A stretch of DNA of 64,000 nt. Source: Micromonospora alfalfae. Its GTDB lineage: Bacteria > Actinomycetota > Actinomycetes > Mycobacteriales > Micromonosporaceae. Below are positions 17,104 through 25,753 of this stretch, piece after piece. How positions within the stretch are numbered: the stretch's first letter is position 1; each line of letters opens with the position of its first letter. Location: NCBI RefSeq assembly GCF_022230925.1, contig NZ_JAKKFH010000026.1, positions 123,537 to 187,536 of the forward strand. Reading direction: 5' to 3'. The notes under the pieces are model-generated. The model was not told the origin of the DNA, did not search any database, and was given only the letters and a program-made list of their open reading frames with translations. Both the position numbers and the translations under genes were made by a program.

Positions 17104-17328
17104 TTACTTGGCCTTCTTGGCCTGAACCTTGGCGTACTTCTGCTGGAACTTCGCGACCCGGCCGGCGGTGTCGAGAACGCGCTGCTTACCGGTGTAGAAC
17201 GGGTGGCAGGCGCTGCAGGTCTCGGCGTGGATCGCCCCGCCCTTGGCGGTGCTGCGGGTCGTGAACGTGTTGCCACAGGAGCAGCTGACCTCGGTGGTCA
17301 CGTACTCCGGGTGGATGTTTGCCTTCAT
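17104..17328 (-). CDS. rpmE: 50S ribosomal protein L31
   Basis: Large-subunit ribosomal protein L31, 74 residues. It is the Cys-containing (C+), zinc-binding type: Cys16 and Cys18 in VSCSCGN, and a second pair in ETCSACHPFYTGKQ. The Lys-rich tail, KVQAKKAK, is typical. It lies in the actinobacterial order rho ... rpmE-prfA-prmC. The ATG at 17328 is well placed with a purine-rich leader (GAGGCGAC). Because zinc-free paralogues can replace this type under zinc starvation, its status depends on zinc supply, but none is seen in this window. Confidence 0.97.
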   Translation of the reverse strand: MKANIHPEYVTTEVSCSCGNTFTTRSTAKGGAIHAETCSACHPFYTGKQRVLDTAGRVAKFQQKYAKVQAKKAK

Positions 17329-17603
17329 GTCGCCTCGGTCCTCTCGTTGGTGGTCGCCGGGTCGCCGTCATCGCTCGTCGCGCCGTACGCGACGGGCTCG
17401 GGCGTGAACCGGAACCGGTGGCCGATTGACCAGTGTGCCATGGGCCTGAGCCCACCCGGTAATCGGGCCGCACACCTCGTCCGGCATCGTCAACACGTGC
17501 CTACCCGTCCGCATTCCCGCCGGCTGGTGGGGCATTCGCGCGTCCGGCGGACCGCCGCCAGGTACCCCGACCGGGGTACGCCCGCCGAGCCGGAGGTGCG
17601 TCG

Positions 17604-18500
17604 ATGACACGCCTGATCGCCACCCGGGGACTGCCCGCCTCCGGCAAGACGACGTTCGCCCGCACGCTCCAGCCGTCGGTGCTCCGGGTCAACCGGGACG
17701 ATCTGCGCCGGATGCTGCACGGCGAGCGGTTGTTCACGCAGTGGGCCGAGGCGCAGGTGACCGCCGTACAGCAGGCTCAGGTCGAGGCGCTGCTGCGGGC
17801 CCGAGCGGACGTCTGCGTGGACGACACCAACCTGCGCGCGCGAACTTTGCGGGGCTGGGCCGAGCTGGCCGCCCGCCACGGCGCGGACTTCGAGGTGCAC
17901 GACTTCACCGACGTGCCGCTGGACGAGTGCCTGCGCCGCGACGCCGCCCGTCCGGCCGCCGACCAGGTCGGCGCGGACGCGATCCGCCGGCTGCACGAGC
18001 GGTACCTGCAGGGGCGGGAGTTGCCGTTGCCGGTGCCGCAGGCCCGCACCGGACGCCCCGCCGTGGTGCACCCGCCGTCGACCGAGCCACCGGAGATCGT
18101 CCTGGTGGACATCGACGGCACCGTCGCGCTGGCCGTCTCCCGCAGCCCGTACGACATGACCCGGGTGGGCCAGGACGCGCCGAACCCGGCGGTGATCGCG
18201 GCGGTCCGGGCGATGCACGCGGCCGGGTACGGGGTGGTCTTCTGCTCGGGGCGGGACGCCTCCGCCCGCGCGGCCACCGAGGCGTGGCTGGCCCGGCACG
18301 TACGAGTGCCCTACCTGGGCCTGCACCTGCGGGCCGTCGGCGACTCCCGGAAGGACTCGATCGTCAAGCGGGAGATCTACGACCGGGAGATCCGGGACAC
18401 CTACCGGGTGGCCGGCGTCTTCGACGACCGTGTCCAGGTGGTCCAGATGTGGCGATCTCTCGGTCTCACCGTCTTCCAGGTGGCCGACGGCGACTTCTGA
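17604..18500 (+). CDS. T4-Pnkp-like polynucleotide 5'-kinase / 3'-phosphatase
   Basis: Two-domain protein of 298 residues. Residues 1 to about 150 are a P-loop kinase with Walker A GLPASGKT (9-16) and the NRDDLRRML segment after it. The second domain is a HAD-type phosphatase with DIDGT (Asp169, Asp171) and the later FCSGRDAS and VFDDR motifs. This order of kinase then HAD phosphatase is that of phage T4 Pnkp, which prepares broken RNA or DNA ends for ligation. No ligase gene is adjacent. It is transcribed divergently from rpmE, with an ATG at 17604. Function in this host is inferred from architecture. Confidence 0.85.
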   Translation: MTRLIATRGLPASGKTTFARTLQPSVLRVNRDDLRRMLHGERLFTQWAEAQVTAVQQAQVEALLRARADVCVDDTNLRARTLRGWAELAARHGADFEVHDFTDVPLDECLRRDAARPAADQVGADAIRRLHERYLQGRELPLPVPQARTGRPAVVHPPSTEPPEIVLVDIDGTVALAVSRSPYDMTRVGQDAPNPAVIAAVRAMHAAGYGVVFCSGRDASARAATEAWLARHVRVPYLGLHLRAVGDSRKDSIVKREIYDREIRDTYRVAGVFDDRVQVVQMWRSLGLTVFQVADGDF

Positions 18501-18503
18501 GGT

Positions 18504-18540
18504 GTCCGGACGGGCCCCGCGCGTGGGGGCCCGTCCGGAC
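18504..18540. terminator. Bidirectional terminator hairpin
   Basis: A perfect 15-base stem, gtccggacgggcccc at 18504-18518 with its complement at 18526-18540, closes a 7-base loop. It fills almost the whole gap between the convergent Pnkp-like gene (stop 18500) and the phosphodiester glycosidase gene (stop 18544), so it can serve both strands. Confidence 0.9.
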
Positions 18541-18543
18541 AGG

Positions 18544-21500
18544 TCACCCGGTGACGGTGGTGGTGGCCTCGGCGCGGACGCCGTTGACCTCGACCGTCAG
18601 ACGGATCGGCGCGCCGGGCCGCAGCGCCGTCAGGGTGCCGGTGGCCGGGTCGAATCGGGCCGTGTGCCACTGGCGCACCCCGGCCGCCGAGCCGACGTGC
18701 ACTCCCGGCGAGGCCGACCAGTCGGCGCTGACCGGGGCGGCCACCGGGACCGTACGCCCACCGGGTTGGGTCAGCGTGGCGGTCACCGACGCCGGGGTGC
18801 CGACCGCGACGCTGGCCGGGGCGGTCAGCGCGAGCCGATCGGTGTGCGGGTGGAACTCCGCGTCCACCCAGCGCGGGCCCTCGGCGAGCGGGTCACGACG
18901 GGCCCGGTCGGCCTCGGCCGGGGTCACCGGGTCCACGCCGAACTCCGTCCAACCGGTGAAGCCGCCCTGGTCGGCAGGGGTGGACGGCGTCTTGCCCGCA
19001 TTACCGTTGATCACGTACGGCACCCCGTCCACGCGGTCGGCGTGGAAGGTGCCGACGTGCCCGCCCACGAACAGCGCGCCCTTGCCGGTGTGGTGCTGGA
19101 AGTCGGCCAGCCACTGCTCCAGCAGCGCCGCCTCCTTGCGGTCGCCGAGCTGGCTGGCCTGCGCCGGGCTGGGGTCACGCGGCGGGTGGTGGTGCAGGAC
19201 GACGACCGAACCCACGCGCCGGTCGGTGGCCGCCGCGTCCAGCGTCTCGCGGAGCATCCGTACCTGGTCGAAGCCTCCGCCGCGCAGCGTCCCGGTGGAC
19301 GAGTTCAGCGTGACGAACCGGGTGCCGTTGTGGTCGAACACCCGGGAGGTGGCGCCGAACGCGGCAGCGAAGTTGCTGATCGGGGCGCCCATGATCTCGT
19401 GGTTGCCGGGCACGTAGTACCAGGGCAGCGCGTCGCCCAACTCCTCGTCGAGGATCCGCCGGGCCAGCGCGAAGTCGGCCGGGTAGGCGGTGTCCACGAA
19501 GTCGCCGTTGATCAGGAGGAGGTCCGGCCGGGCCGCCCGCACCTCGCGCAACGTCCGCCGGGCCTGGGCGACCAGGTCGCTGTCCGGGTCGGCGGCGACG
19601 AACTGGGCGTCGGAGAGCACCGCGAACCGCCACGGCGCGCCGTCCACCGTGCCGTCGCGGACCACCACCCGATCGGTACGCGGGGCCACCTCCGGGACGT
19701 CGACAGTCGGTGGCACCTTCGCCACCAGGTCATCGATGATCACCTCGCTGGTGTACTGCGCCGCGGCGTTCGTCTCGGCCACGTAGAAGCGGCGTACCCG
19801 CACCGGGTACTGCACCCCGGCCGGCACCGCGAACTCCACGTACCGCCAGCCCGTCCAGGTGATCAGTGGGCCACGCAGCACGTGCTGGGTGTCCTGGGCG
19901 TCGTGCAGGTGCAGGCTGGGCCACTCCCCGGTGCCGTTGCCGTGGATCCACATCCCGAATGCCTGCGGCTGACCGGGCACCTCGATCCAGGCGGGCGGGT
20001 CGGCGTACGCGGCCCGCGTGCCGGTGGACTGGCTGAAGTCGTACGACATTCGCAGGCCGGTGCCGCTGTGCCCGGGGGCCGGAGCCACCGAACCGCTGGC
20101 CCGGGCCTGGCTGAACCGCCAGGACGCGGCGTCGTCGAAACCGGCGACCGGCACGTCGGTCAGCCCGACGGTGACCGGCAGGACAGCGCTCGTGCCTCCG
20201 ACGTGAATGGTCACCAGGCCCGAGCCGGTGTCCCGTAACGCGGCGATGGACAGGTTGCCGTCCCCGGTGGGGGTGATCCGCAGCAGGTCCCTGTCGTAGT
20301 CGAGGGTGAGGTCGGCCGGCTCGATCGGCGCGGTGTTGCCTTCGGCGTCGTACCCGACCACGCCGACCAGGGCGTCACCGTCCCGGCCGGTCAGCCCGAC
20401 CCGCGGCGTGGTGGTGCCGATCCGGGCCAGCGGGCCGAGGACTGTGAGGTTCAGCGAGCCGGTGACCCGCCCCCGTGCGGCGGTGACAGTGCTGGCCCCT
20501 GGCGCGCCGGCGTGGAACACGCCGTCACTGTCGATGCGGCCGCGTACTGCCGGGGTCGCCCGCCAGCTGGGGGCGCCGGCCGCCGGGCCGTACGTCTCGT
20601 CGTAGCCGGATGCGGTGATGGTGCGGGTCAGCCCGGGGAAGACCCGGTCGGGCCGCCCGCCTCGCACCGGTGAGACGCCCGGGGCGGCGGTGGGGTCGCT
20701 GGCCGTCTCGACCCAGTAGCCGGTGAGTCGACCGCTGCCCTTCGGCGCGTAGATGGCCAGGCCGTTGGGCACGGCCCGCTCGCTGCCGTCGGAGGGGCCG
20801 TTCTCCAGTTGCACGGCGGGTGCGCCCGGCTCCCGGGCCAGCAGCGTGGACGATCCGCCACCGTCCAGGTTGAGCGCGTGGTGGGCACCCAGTTCGGCCA
20901 TCATCCGGCCCATCTCGGTCTGCGTCACGCCACGGCTGTCGACCTGACGCCCGTCCACCGTCAGCATGATCATCTTTCGACCGTCGGCGCTGAACCCGAC
21001 GGCGGTGCGGGGGGCGAGGGTCGGATCGGCGATGCTCTGCACGACGCCGTCGCGGACCAGGACGTTGCCGCCCCCGACCGCCGCGTGCAGGGTGCTGCCG
21101 TCGGAGGGCTTCGGCCGCCAGGCCACCGCCACCGGGTCACCGGCGCGCAGGCCGGCCAGCGCGTCCGCGCCGAGGTCACGGCCGAGCAGCACGGTGCTGC
21201 CTGCGACGATCGGGCCGCTACCGGCCACGTTTCCCACCGAGGCCACCCGCCCGTTGGTCACTGTGACCTCGACCACCCGGTCCGCGCCCTCGACGGCACG
21301 CTGCCGGGAGTACGTCCCCCACAGCTCGGTGAAGGCGCCGATGCCGTCGGCCTGCACCATGTTGTTGAACTGGGTCAGCGGGACCGGCCCGGTGGGCAGT
21401 GTCGCGCTGCCGTCGAAGTTCACCTCGACCACCCGCCCGAGCCCGTTCGTGGTGACCGCCACCGCGTTGCGGTGACCGCTGACCCCCGACTGGATCAGCT

Positions 21501-22038
21501 CGCCGTCACGGACGCCGACGCCCTGGGCGGCGCCGGAGTTGTTGATGTCGAAGAAGTCGCCGTTGACAGCGGCGACGGCGTGCGTCTGGTCCACCGCCTT
21601 TCGCAGCGGCTCGGCCCGGCTGACAGCGCCGGAGTTGACGTAGTCGATGGTGGAGCCGCCGGCCAGGTCGGTGGTGAGCGCGTCGGCGCGCAGCCAGCCC
21701 TCGGCGTCGTACCGGTCGAAGGACGTCAGCTGCACGCCGGGCGCCACCGGCCGGGTGGCCTTCGTGGTCTCCAGCCCGCCGGCCGGCTCCAGACCACCAG
21801 CGCCGGCGGTCAGGGCGGTCGCGACTGTCGGGGCGGCGGCCAGGCTGACCGAGCCGGCCGGGCGGGAGGACGCGGGCGGCGCGTCCTCGGCGATGGTGGG
21901 TGAGGCCACTGACGACGAGGCCACTGTGGGCGGGTCGATGGTGGGTGCGGCGGTGGCCGGCGGCGACAGGGCCAGGGCGAGCAGCGGCGTCAGCAGCAGG
22001 ACGCCGGTGCGGCGGGCGGATCGTCTGCGGGTACGCAT
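18544..22038 (-). CDS. Secreted phosphodiester glycosidase / metallophosphoesterase fusion
   Basis: Large secreted protein of 1164 residues. It begins with a Sec signal peptide (MRTRRRSARRTGVLLLTPLL and a TAA-A cleavage region near residue 30). Residues about 110-430 match the phosphodiester glycosidase (NAGPA) family, with AVNGDFFDI and LNLDGGGSSTLL. A beta-rich linker follows (about 450-820). Residues about 830-1095 are a calcineurin-like metallophosphoesterase with LSDAQF, NGDFVD, GNHE, LHHHPPRD and GGHVGTFHADR. The combination suggests removal of N-acetylglucosamine or another sugar from phosphodiesters, then dephosphorylation, outside the cell. The substrate is not shown by sequence. It starts at ATG 22038 behind an AT-rich leader. 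Confidence 0.88.
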   Translation of the reverse strand: MRTRRRSARRTGVLLLTPLLALALSPPATAAPTIDPPTVASSSVASPTIAEDAPPASSRPAGSVSLAAAPTVATALTAGAGGLEPAGGLETTKATRPVAPGVQLTSFDRYDAEGWLRADALTTDLAGGSTIDYVNSGAVSRAEPLRKAVDQTHAVAAVNGDFFDINNSGAAQGVGVRDGELIQSGVSGHRNAVAVTTNGLGRVVEVNFDGSATLPTGPVPLTQFNNMVQADGIGAFTELWGTYSRQRAVEGADRVVEVTVTNGRVASVGNVAGSGPIVAGSTVLLGRDLGADALAGLRAGDPVAVAWRPKPSDGSTLHAAVGGGNVLVRDGVVQSIADPTLAPRTAVGFSADGRKMIMLTVDGRQVDSRGVTQTEMGRMMAELGAHHALNLDGGGSSTLLAREPGAPAVQLENGPSDGSERAVPNGLAIYAPKGSGRLTGYWVETASDPTAAPGVSPVRGGRPDRVFPGLTRTITASGYDETYGPAAGAPSWRATPAVRGRIDSDGVFHAGAPGASTVTAARGRVTGSLNLTVLGPLARIGTTTPRVGLTGRDGDALVGVVGYDAEGNTAPIEPADLTLDYDRDLLRITPTGDGNLSIAALRDTGSGLVTIHVGGTSAVLPVTVGLTDVPVAGFDDAASWRFSQARASGSVAPAPGHSGTGLRMSYDFSQSTGTRAAYADPPAWIEVPGQPQAFGMWIHGNGTGEWPSLHLHDAQDTQHVLRGPLITWTGWRYVEFAVPAGVQYPVRVRRFYVAETNAAAQYTSEVIIDDLVAKVPPTVDVPEVAPRTDRVVVRDGTVDGAPWRFAVLSDAQFVAADPDSDLVAQARRTLREVRAARPDLLLINGDFVDTAYPADFALARRILDEELGDALPWYYVPGNHEIMGAPISNFAAAFGATSRVFDHNGTRFVTLNSSTGTLRGGGFDQVRMLRETLDAAATDRRVGSVVVLHHHPPRDPSPAQASQLGDRKEAALLEQWLADFQHHTGKGALFVGGHVGTFHADRVDGVPYVINGNAGKTPSTPADQGGFTGWTEFGVDPVTPAEADRARRDPLAEGPRWVDAEFHPHTDRLALTAPASVAVGTPASVTATLTQPGGRTVPVAAPVSADWSASPGVHVGSAAGVRQWHTARFDPATGTLTALRPGAPIRLTVEVNGVRAEATTTVTG

Positions 22039-22164
22039 GGACGACAGTCAACCCGGCAATGAATAGAAGTTTCAATACCTGTCGACTTAACCGAAGGAAA
22101 ATTCCATCACCTCGCGCCGCGGGCGCCATCTCCCGCCGACTGCGGATGTCGGCCGGGGGGACAT

Positions 22165-22203
22165 GACGAAGGGGCACGGCCGCGATGGCCGTGCCCCTTC
22201 GTC
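22165..22203 (-). terminator. Terminator after rho
   Basis: A perfect 17-base stem, 22165-22181 with 22187-22203 (gacgaaggggcacggcc and its complement), closes a 5-base loop. It lies 16 bases after the rho stop and upstream of the glycosidase gene on the same strand. This is an intrinsic-type hairpin following the gene for Rho itself. Confidence 0.9.
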
Positions 22204-22218
22204 GTCACGCGGGGATGG

Positions 22219-24447
22219 TTACTCCCCCGGCGTCGACTTCGCGATCTGCATCAGGAACTCGATGTTCGTGCGGGACTGCTTGAGCCGGTCCAGCAGGAGA
22301 TCCATCGCGGCCTGCGAGTCCAGCGAGTGCAGCACCTTCCGGAGCTTGTGGATGATGGCCAGCTCTTCCGGTGCGAGCAGGACCTCTTCCTTACGCGTAC
22401 CGGACGGGTTGATGTCGATGGCCGGGAAGGTCCGCTTGTCGGCGATCTTCCGGTCCAGCTTCAACTCGGCGTTGCCGGTGCCCTTGAACTCCTCGAAGAT
22501 GACCGTGTCCGCCATGGAACCGGTCTCCACCAGCGCCGTGGCGATGATGGTCAGCGACCCACCGTTCTCGATGTTGCGGGCCGCGCCGAGGAAGCGCTTC
22601 GGCGGGTAGAGCGCTGTGGAGTCGATACCACCCGACATGATCCGGCCGCTGGCCGGCGCCGCCAGGTTGTACGACCGACCGAGCCGGGTCACCGAGTCGA
22701 GCAGCACGACGACGTCGTGTCCAAGCTCGACGAGGCGCTTGGCCCGCTCGATGGCCAGCTCCGCCACTGTGGTGTGGTCCTGCGGCGGACGGTCGAACGT
22801 GGCCGCGATGACCTCGCCCTTGATCGACCGCTGCATGTCGGTGACCTCTTCAGGCCGCTCGTCCACCAGCACCACCATCAGGTGGCACTCCGGGTTGTTG
22901 CGGGTGATCGCGTTCGCGATCGCCTGCAGCACCATCGTCTTACCCGCCTTGGGCGGAGACTGGATGAGTGCCCGCTGGCCCTTGCCGATCGGCATGACCA
23001 GGTCGATGACCCGGGTGGTCAGGATGTGCGGCTCGGTCTCCAGCCGCAGGCGCTCCTGCGGGTAGAGCGGGGTGAGCTTGTAGAACTCCGGACGACGCCG
23101 CGCCTCCTCCGGCTCCATCCCGTTGATCGTGTCCAGCCGCATCAGCGGGTTGTACTTGTCGCGCCGCTGGTCGCCGCTGTTGCCGCCCTCTCGGGCCGCC
23201 CGCACCGCACCGGTGATCGCGTCACCGCGGCGCAGTCCGTACTTCTTGATCTGGGACATCGAGACGTACACGTCGTTCGGGCCGGCCAGGTAACCGGTCG
23301 TCCGCACGAAGGCGTAGTTGTCGAGCACGTCGATGATGCCGGCCACCGGGACGAGCACGTCGTCGTCGTTGACCTGCGGCTCACGTCCGCCGGTGTCGGC
23401 ACCGGTCTCGGTGCGCTCGCCACGCCCGCGGCGACGGTCCCGGAAGCGGCTGCGCCGGCCGCGCCGGCCACCACCCTCGTCATCGTCGTCGCTGTCCCGC
23501 TCGGCACGCTGACCACGGTCGTTGCGGTCACCGCGGTCGGGTCGGTCGTTGCGCTCGGCCCGCTCGCCCCGATCGGCACGCTCGCCCCGGTCGTTGCGCT
23601 CGGCCCGCTCGCCCCGATCGGCACGCTCGGTCCGGTCGTTGCGCTCGCCCCGGTCGGCACGCTCGCCCCGGTCGGCACGGTCGCCCCGGTCGGCCCGCTC
23701 GGCCCGCTCGCCCCGATCGGCACGGTCGGTCCGGTCGTTGCGCTCGCCCCGCTCGGCACGCTCGCCCCGCTCGGCACGATCGCCCCGCTCGGCACGATCG
23801 CCCCGCTCGGCACGATCGCCCCGCTCGGCACGGTCGCCCCGCTCGGCACGCTCCGGACGCTCGGCCCGGTCGCGGCGGTTCTCGCCACGGTCGGCCCGCT
23901 CACCGGCTTCCGCCTCGTCGGTACGCGTCTCGGTCGCCCGCGCCTCAGTCGCCCGCGGCTCGGTCGCCCGTGCTTCGGTCGCCCGCGGCTCGGTCGCCCG
24001 CGCCTCAGCGGGGCGAGCCTCGGTGGTACGGGCCTCCGCCGTTGCGGTCCGGCTCCGCCGGGTGCGGCTACGGCCCTCGGTCTCGGCGGCCGGCTCGGCC
24101 GGCGCCTGCTCGGCACCGCGTCCTTCGGCTGCCGGCCGGTCGGCGGTCTCCCGCACCTCGGCGCGCACTCCCTCACGGGTCGGGGCGGCCGCGGCCGCGA
24201 CCTCGGCCCGTGGTCGAGGGGTCCCGGCGGCGTTGCCGCCCTGCCGCTCGGAAATCGCGGCGATCAGCTCGCCCTTGCGCATGCGAGCCGTGCCGGAGAT
24301 GCCGAGCGACGCAGCCAGGCTCTGCAGCTCCGGCAGCAGCATCGCCGACAGACCGGTGCCGCTACGCCGACGACGGGCGGGAGCGGCTGCGGTGGCATCG
24401 CCAGCGACGTTGGAAACATCCGACGTCACGTCGGTGGTGTCGCTCAA
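22219..24447 (-). CDS. rho: Transcription termination factor Rho with long charged insert
   Basis: Hexameric RNA helicase that ends transcription. The 742-residue protein is far longer than E. coli Rho (419). Residues 1-60 hold the Rho-N-type helices (LPELQSLAASLGI). Residues about 80-330 form a low-complexity insert, with Ala/Glu/Thr first and then many copies of RADRGER/RNDR-type units. The RNA-binding cold-shock domain (about 345-410) and the RecA-like ATPase follow, with Walker A SPPKAGKT and Lys503. Such inserts occur in other actinobacterial Rho proteins and may bind RNA or form condensates. The start is TTG 24447 with GGAAGGAA upstream. A hairpin terminator follows. Confidence 0.96.
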   Translation of the reverse strand: MSDTTDVTSDVSNVAGDATAAAPARRRRSGTGLSAMLLPELQSLAASLGISGTARMRKGELIAAISERQGGNAAGTPRPRAEVAAAAAPTREGVRAEVRETADRPAAEGRGAEQAPAEPAAETEGRSRTRRSRTATAEARTTEARPAEARATEPRATEARATEPRATEARATETRTDEAEAGERADRGENRRDRAERPERAERGDRAERGDRAERGDRAERGDRAERGERAERGERNDRTDRADRGERAERADRGDRADRGERADRGERNDRTERADRGERAERNDRGERADRGERAERNDRPDRGDRNDRGQRAERDSDDDDEGGGRRGRRSRFRDRRRGRGERTETGADTGGREPQVNDDDVLVPVAGIIDVLDNYAFVRTTGYLAGPNDVYVSMSQIKKYGLRRGDAITGAVRAAREGGNSGDQRRDKYNPLMRLDTINGMEPEEARRRPEFYKLTPLYPQERLRLETEPHILTTRVIDLVMPIGKGQRALIQSPPKAGKTMVLQAIANAITRNNPECHLMVVLVDERPEEVTDMQRSIKGEVIAATFDRPPQDHTTVAELAIERAKRLVELGHDVVVLLDSVTRLGRSYNLAAPASGRIMSGGIDSTALYPPKRFLGAARNIENGGSLTIIATALVETGSMADTVIFEEFKGTGNAELKLDRKIADKRTFPAIDINPSGTRKEEVLLAPEELAIIHKLRKVLHSLDSQAAMDLLLDRLKQSRTNIEFLMQIAKSTPGE
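23480..23960 (-). repeat. Arg/Asp/Glu codon repeat inside rho
   Basis: In-frame degenerate tandem repeat with units coding for short blocks such as ADRGER, NDRTER and AERGDR. At DNA level, near-identical 15- to 30-base segments recur (cgccccgctcggcacgat and variants), most regularly at 23755-23840. It should be prone to slippage, so repeat number may vary between strains. Confidence 0.85.
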
Positions 24448-24744
24448 TGGATTCCTTCCCTCGATAAGGCCGGGACTGCCCGGAGTCGGAACTCAGGTGG
24501 CCGGGCGGCCTCGGTGCACCCGCCTCGCAAGGACGCGTCGCGGGAGTCTGTGACACAGCAGCCGGTCGGTATCCCGACTCACCAACGTCGGTGAGCAGGT
24601 CTCGCCGTCTGCGGCGACCTGTGGAAACTGCGGTGCGGCGTGGGCCTTTGGCAGGGGTAGACGGGCTGACCGCCGAGAGCTTCGGGGGTGCGCCGCCCCG
24701 CAGGAGATCGCGTGCTTCGCGGCTGTGCTAGGTCTAGAGCGTAA

Positions 24745-25689
24745 TCAACTCTTCCGACCTGCGGCAACAGGGTCCCGCTCGGCGTGTCCAAGTCTACCCC
24801 GAGCGACCCGCGCGCCGCTGACGTCTATCGGTAACTGCCAGATCTCCCAGTCTGTTCCCACCGGGAAGCCCGCTGGAGGCTGGCTGAGCGCCAGCACAGT
24901 CGGCCCCGCCCCACTGACCACAGCTGCCACATCGGCCGCACGTAACGCGCTGACCAGGGCAGACGTGCCTGGCATCCCGGCGGCGCGGTAATCCTGGTGG
25001 AGTCGGTCGACGGTGGCCGGCAGCAGCAGGGACGGGTCCGTGGTGAGCGCGTGCACCAGCAGCGCCGCCCGCCCGGCGGTCAACGCGGCGTCACCATGCG
25101 GCACTGTCGCCGGCAGAGCCGCCCGCGCGGTCGCTGTCAAACCGCGTTCCGCCGGGACGAAAACAGTGGGCCGCACCGCCTCGGCGACCGGCAGGGAGAC
25201 CGCCCGGGCGCCGCCCGGCTCGGACCAGGCCAGCGTGAAACCGCCGAGCAGGCACGGCGCCACATTGTCGGGGTGGCCCTCGATCTCGGCGCACAGCCGC
25301 AGCGCACCCGCGTCGTCGAGGCGGTCCTCCCCATCGACGACGAGGGCACGGGCCAGCAGCACCCCAGCGACGATCGCAGCGGACGAGGAGCCCAGCCCAC
25401 GTGCCTGGGGGATCCGGTTGACGCACTCCACGCTCAGCCCCGCGGGGTGGGCCCCGAGCACGTCGAACGCGGCGCGCATGGCGCTCACCACCAGGTGCCG
25501 GTCGTCGTCTGGCAGCTCACCGGCGCCCTGCCCGGTCACTGCCACCCGGACACCACCCGAGGCGATCTCGGCGGCCACGTCGTCGTAGAGCCCGAGCGCG
25601 AGACCCAGCGCGTCGAAGCCCGGGCCCAGGTTGGCGCTGGTCGCCGGGACGCGGACCCGGACCGGCTCGGCGGTGAAGTTCGTCGGCAC
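24745..25689 (-). CDS. thrB: Homoserine kinase
   Basis: Phosphorylates homoserine to O-phosphohomoserine in threonine biosynthesis. GHMP-kinase family, 314 residues, with PATSANLGPGFDALG near the N-terminus, the ATP-binding ARGLGSSSAA loop at residues 96-105, and VSGAGPTVLAL at the C-terminal end. It starts at GTG 25689; an ATG just upstream is in another frame. It lies between rho and an MFS gene. It is separated from thrC by about 5.7 kb of inserted transport and deacetylase genes, so the hom-thrC-thrB operon seen in other actinobacteria is broken here. Confidence 0.95.
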   Translation of the reverse strand: MPTNFTAEPVRVRVPATSANLGPGFDALGLALGLYDDVAAEIASGGVRVAVTGQGAGELPDDDRHLVVSAMRAAFDVLGAHPAGLSVECVNRIPQARGLGSSSAAIVAGVLLARALVVDGEDRLDDAGALRLCAEIEGHPDNVAPCLLGGFTLAWSEPGGARAVSLPVAEAVRPTVFVPAERGLTATARAALPATVPHGDAALTAGRAALLVHALTTDPSLLLPATVDRLHQDYRAAGMPGTSALVSALRAADVAAVVSGAGPTVLALSQPPAGFPVGTDWEIWQLPIDVSGARVARGRLGHAERDPVAAGRKS

Positions 25690-25753
25690 GCGCTCATGCT
25701 ATGGCCCGGGACCGACGAACTGGTCCCGCGCCCGCTGCCTGGGACCGCCGAGT

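Noticed and set aside
18430..20238. A long plus-strand frame entering the phosphodiester glycosidase gene
   Set aside because: Shadow frame on the opposite strand with no recognisable domain.
23480..23960. Repeats that might suggest a CRISPR array
   Set aside because: They are in-frame coding repeats of rho without unique spacers of constant length.
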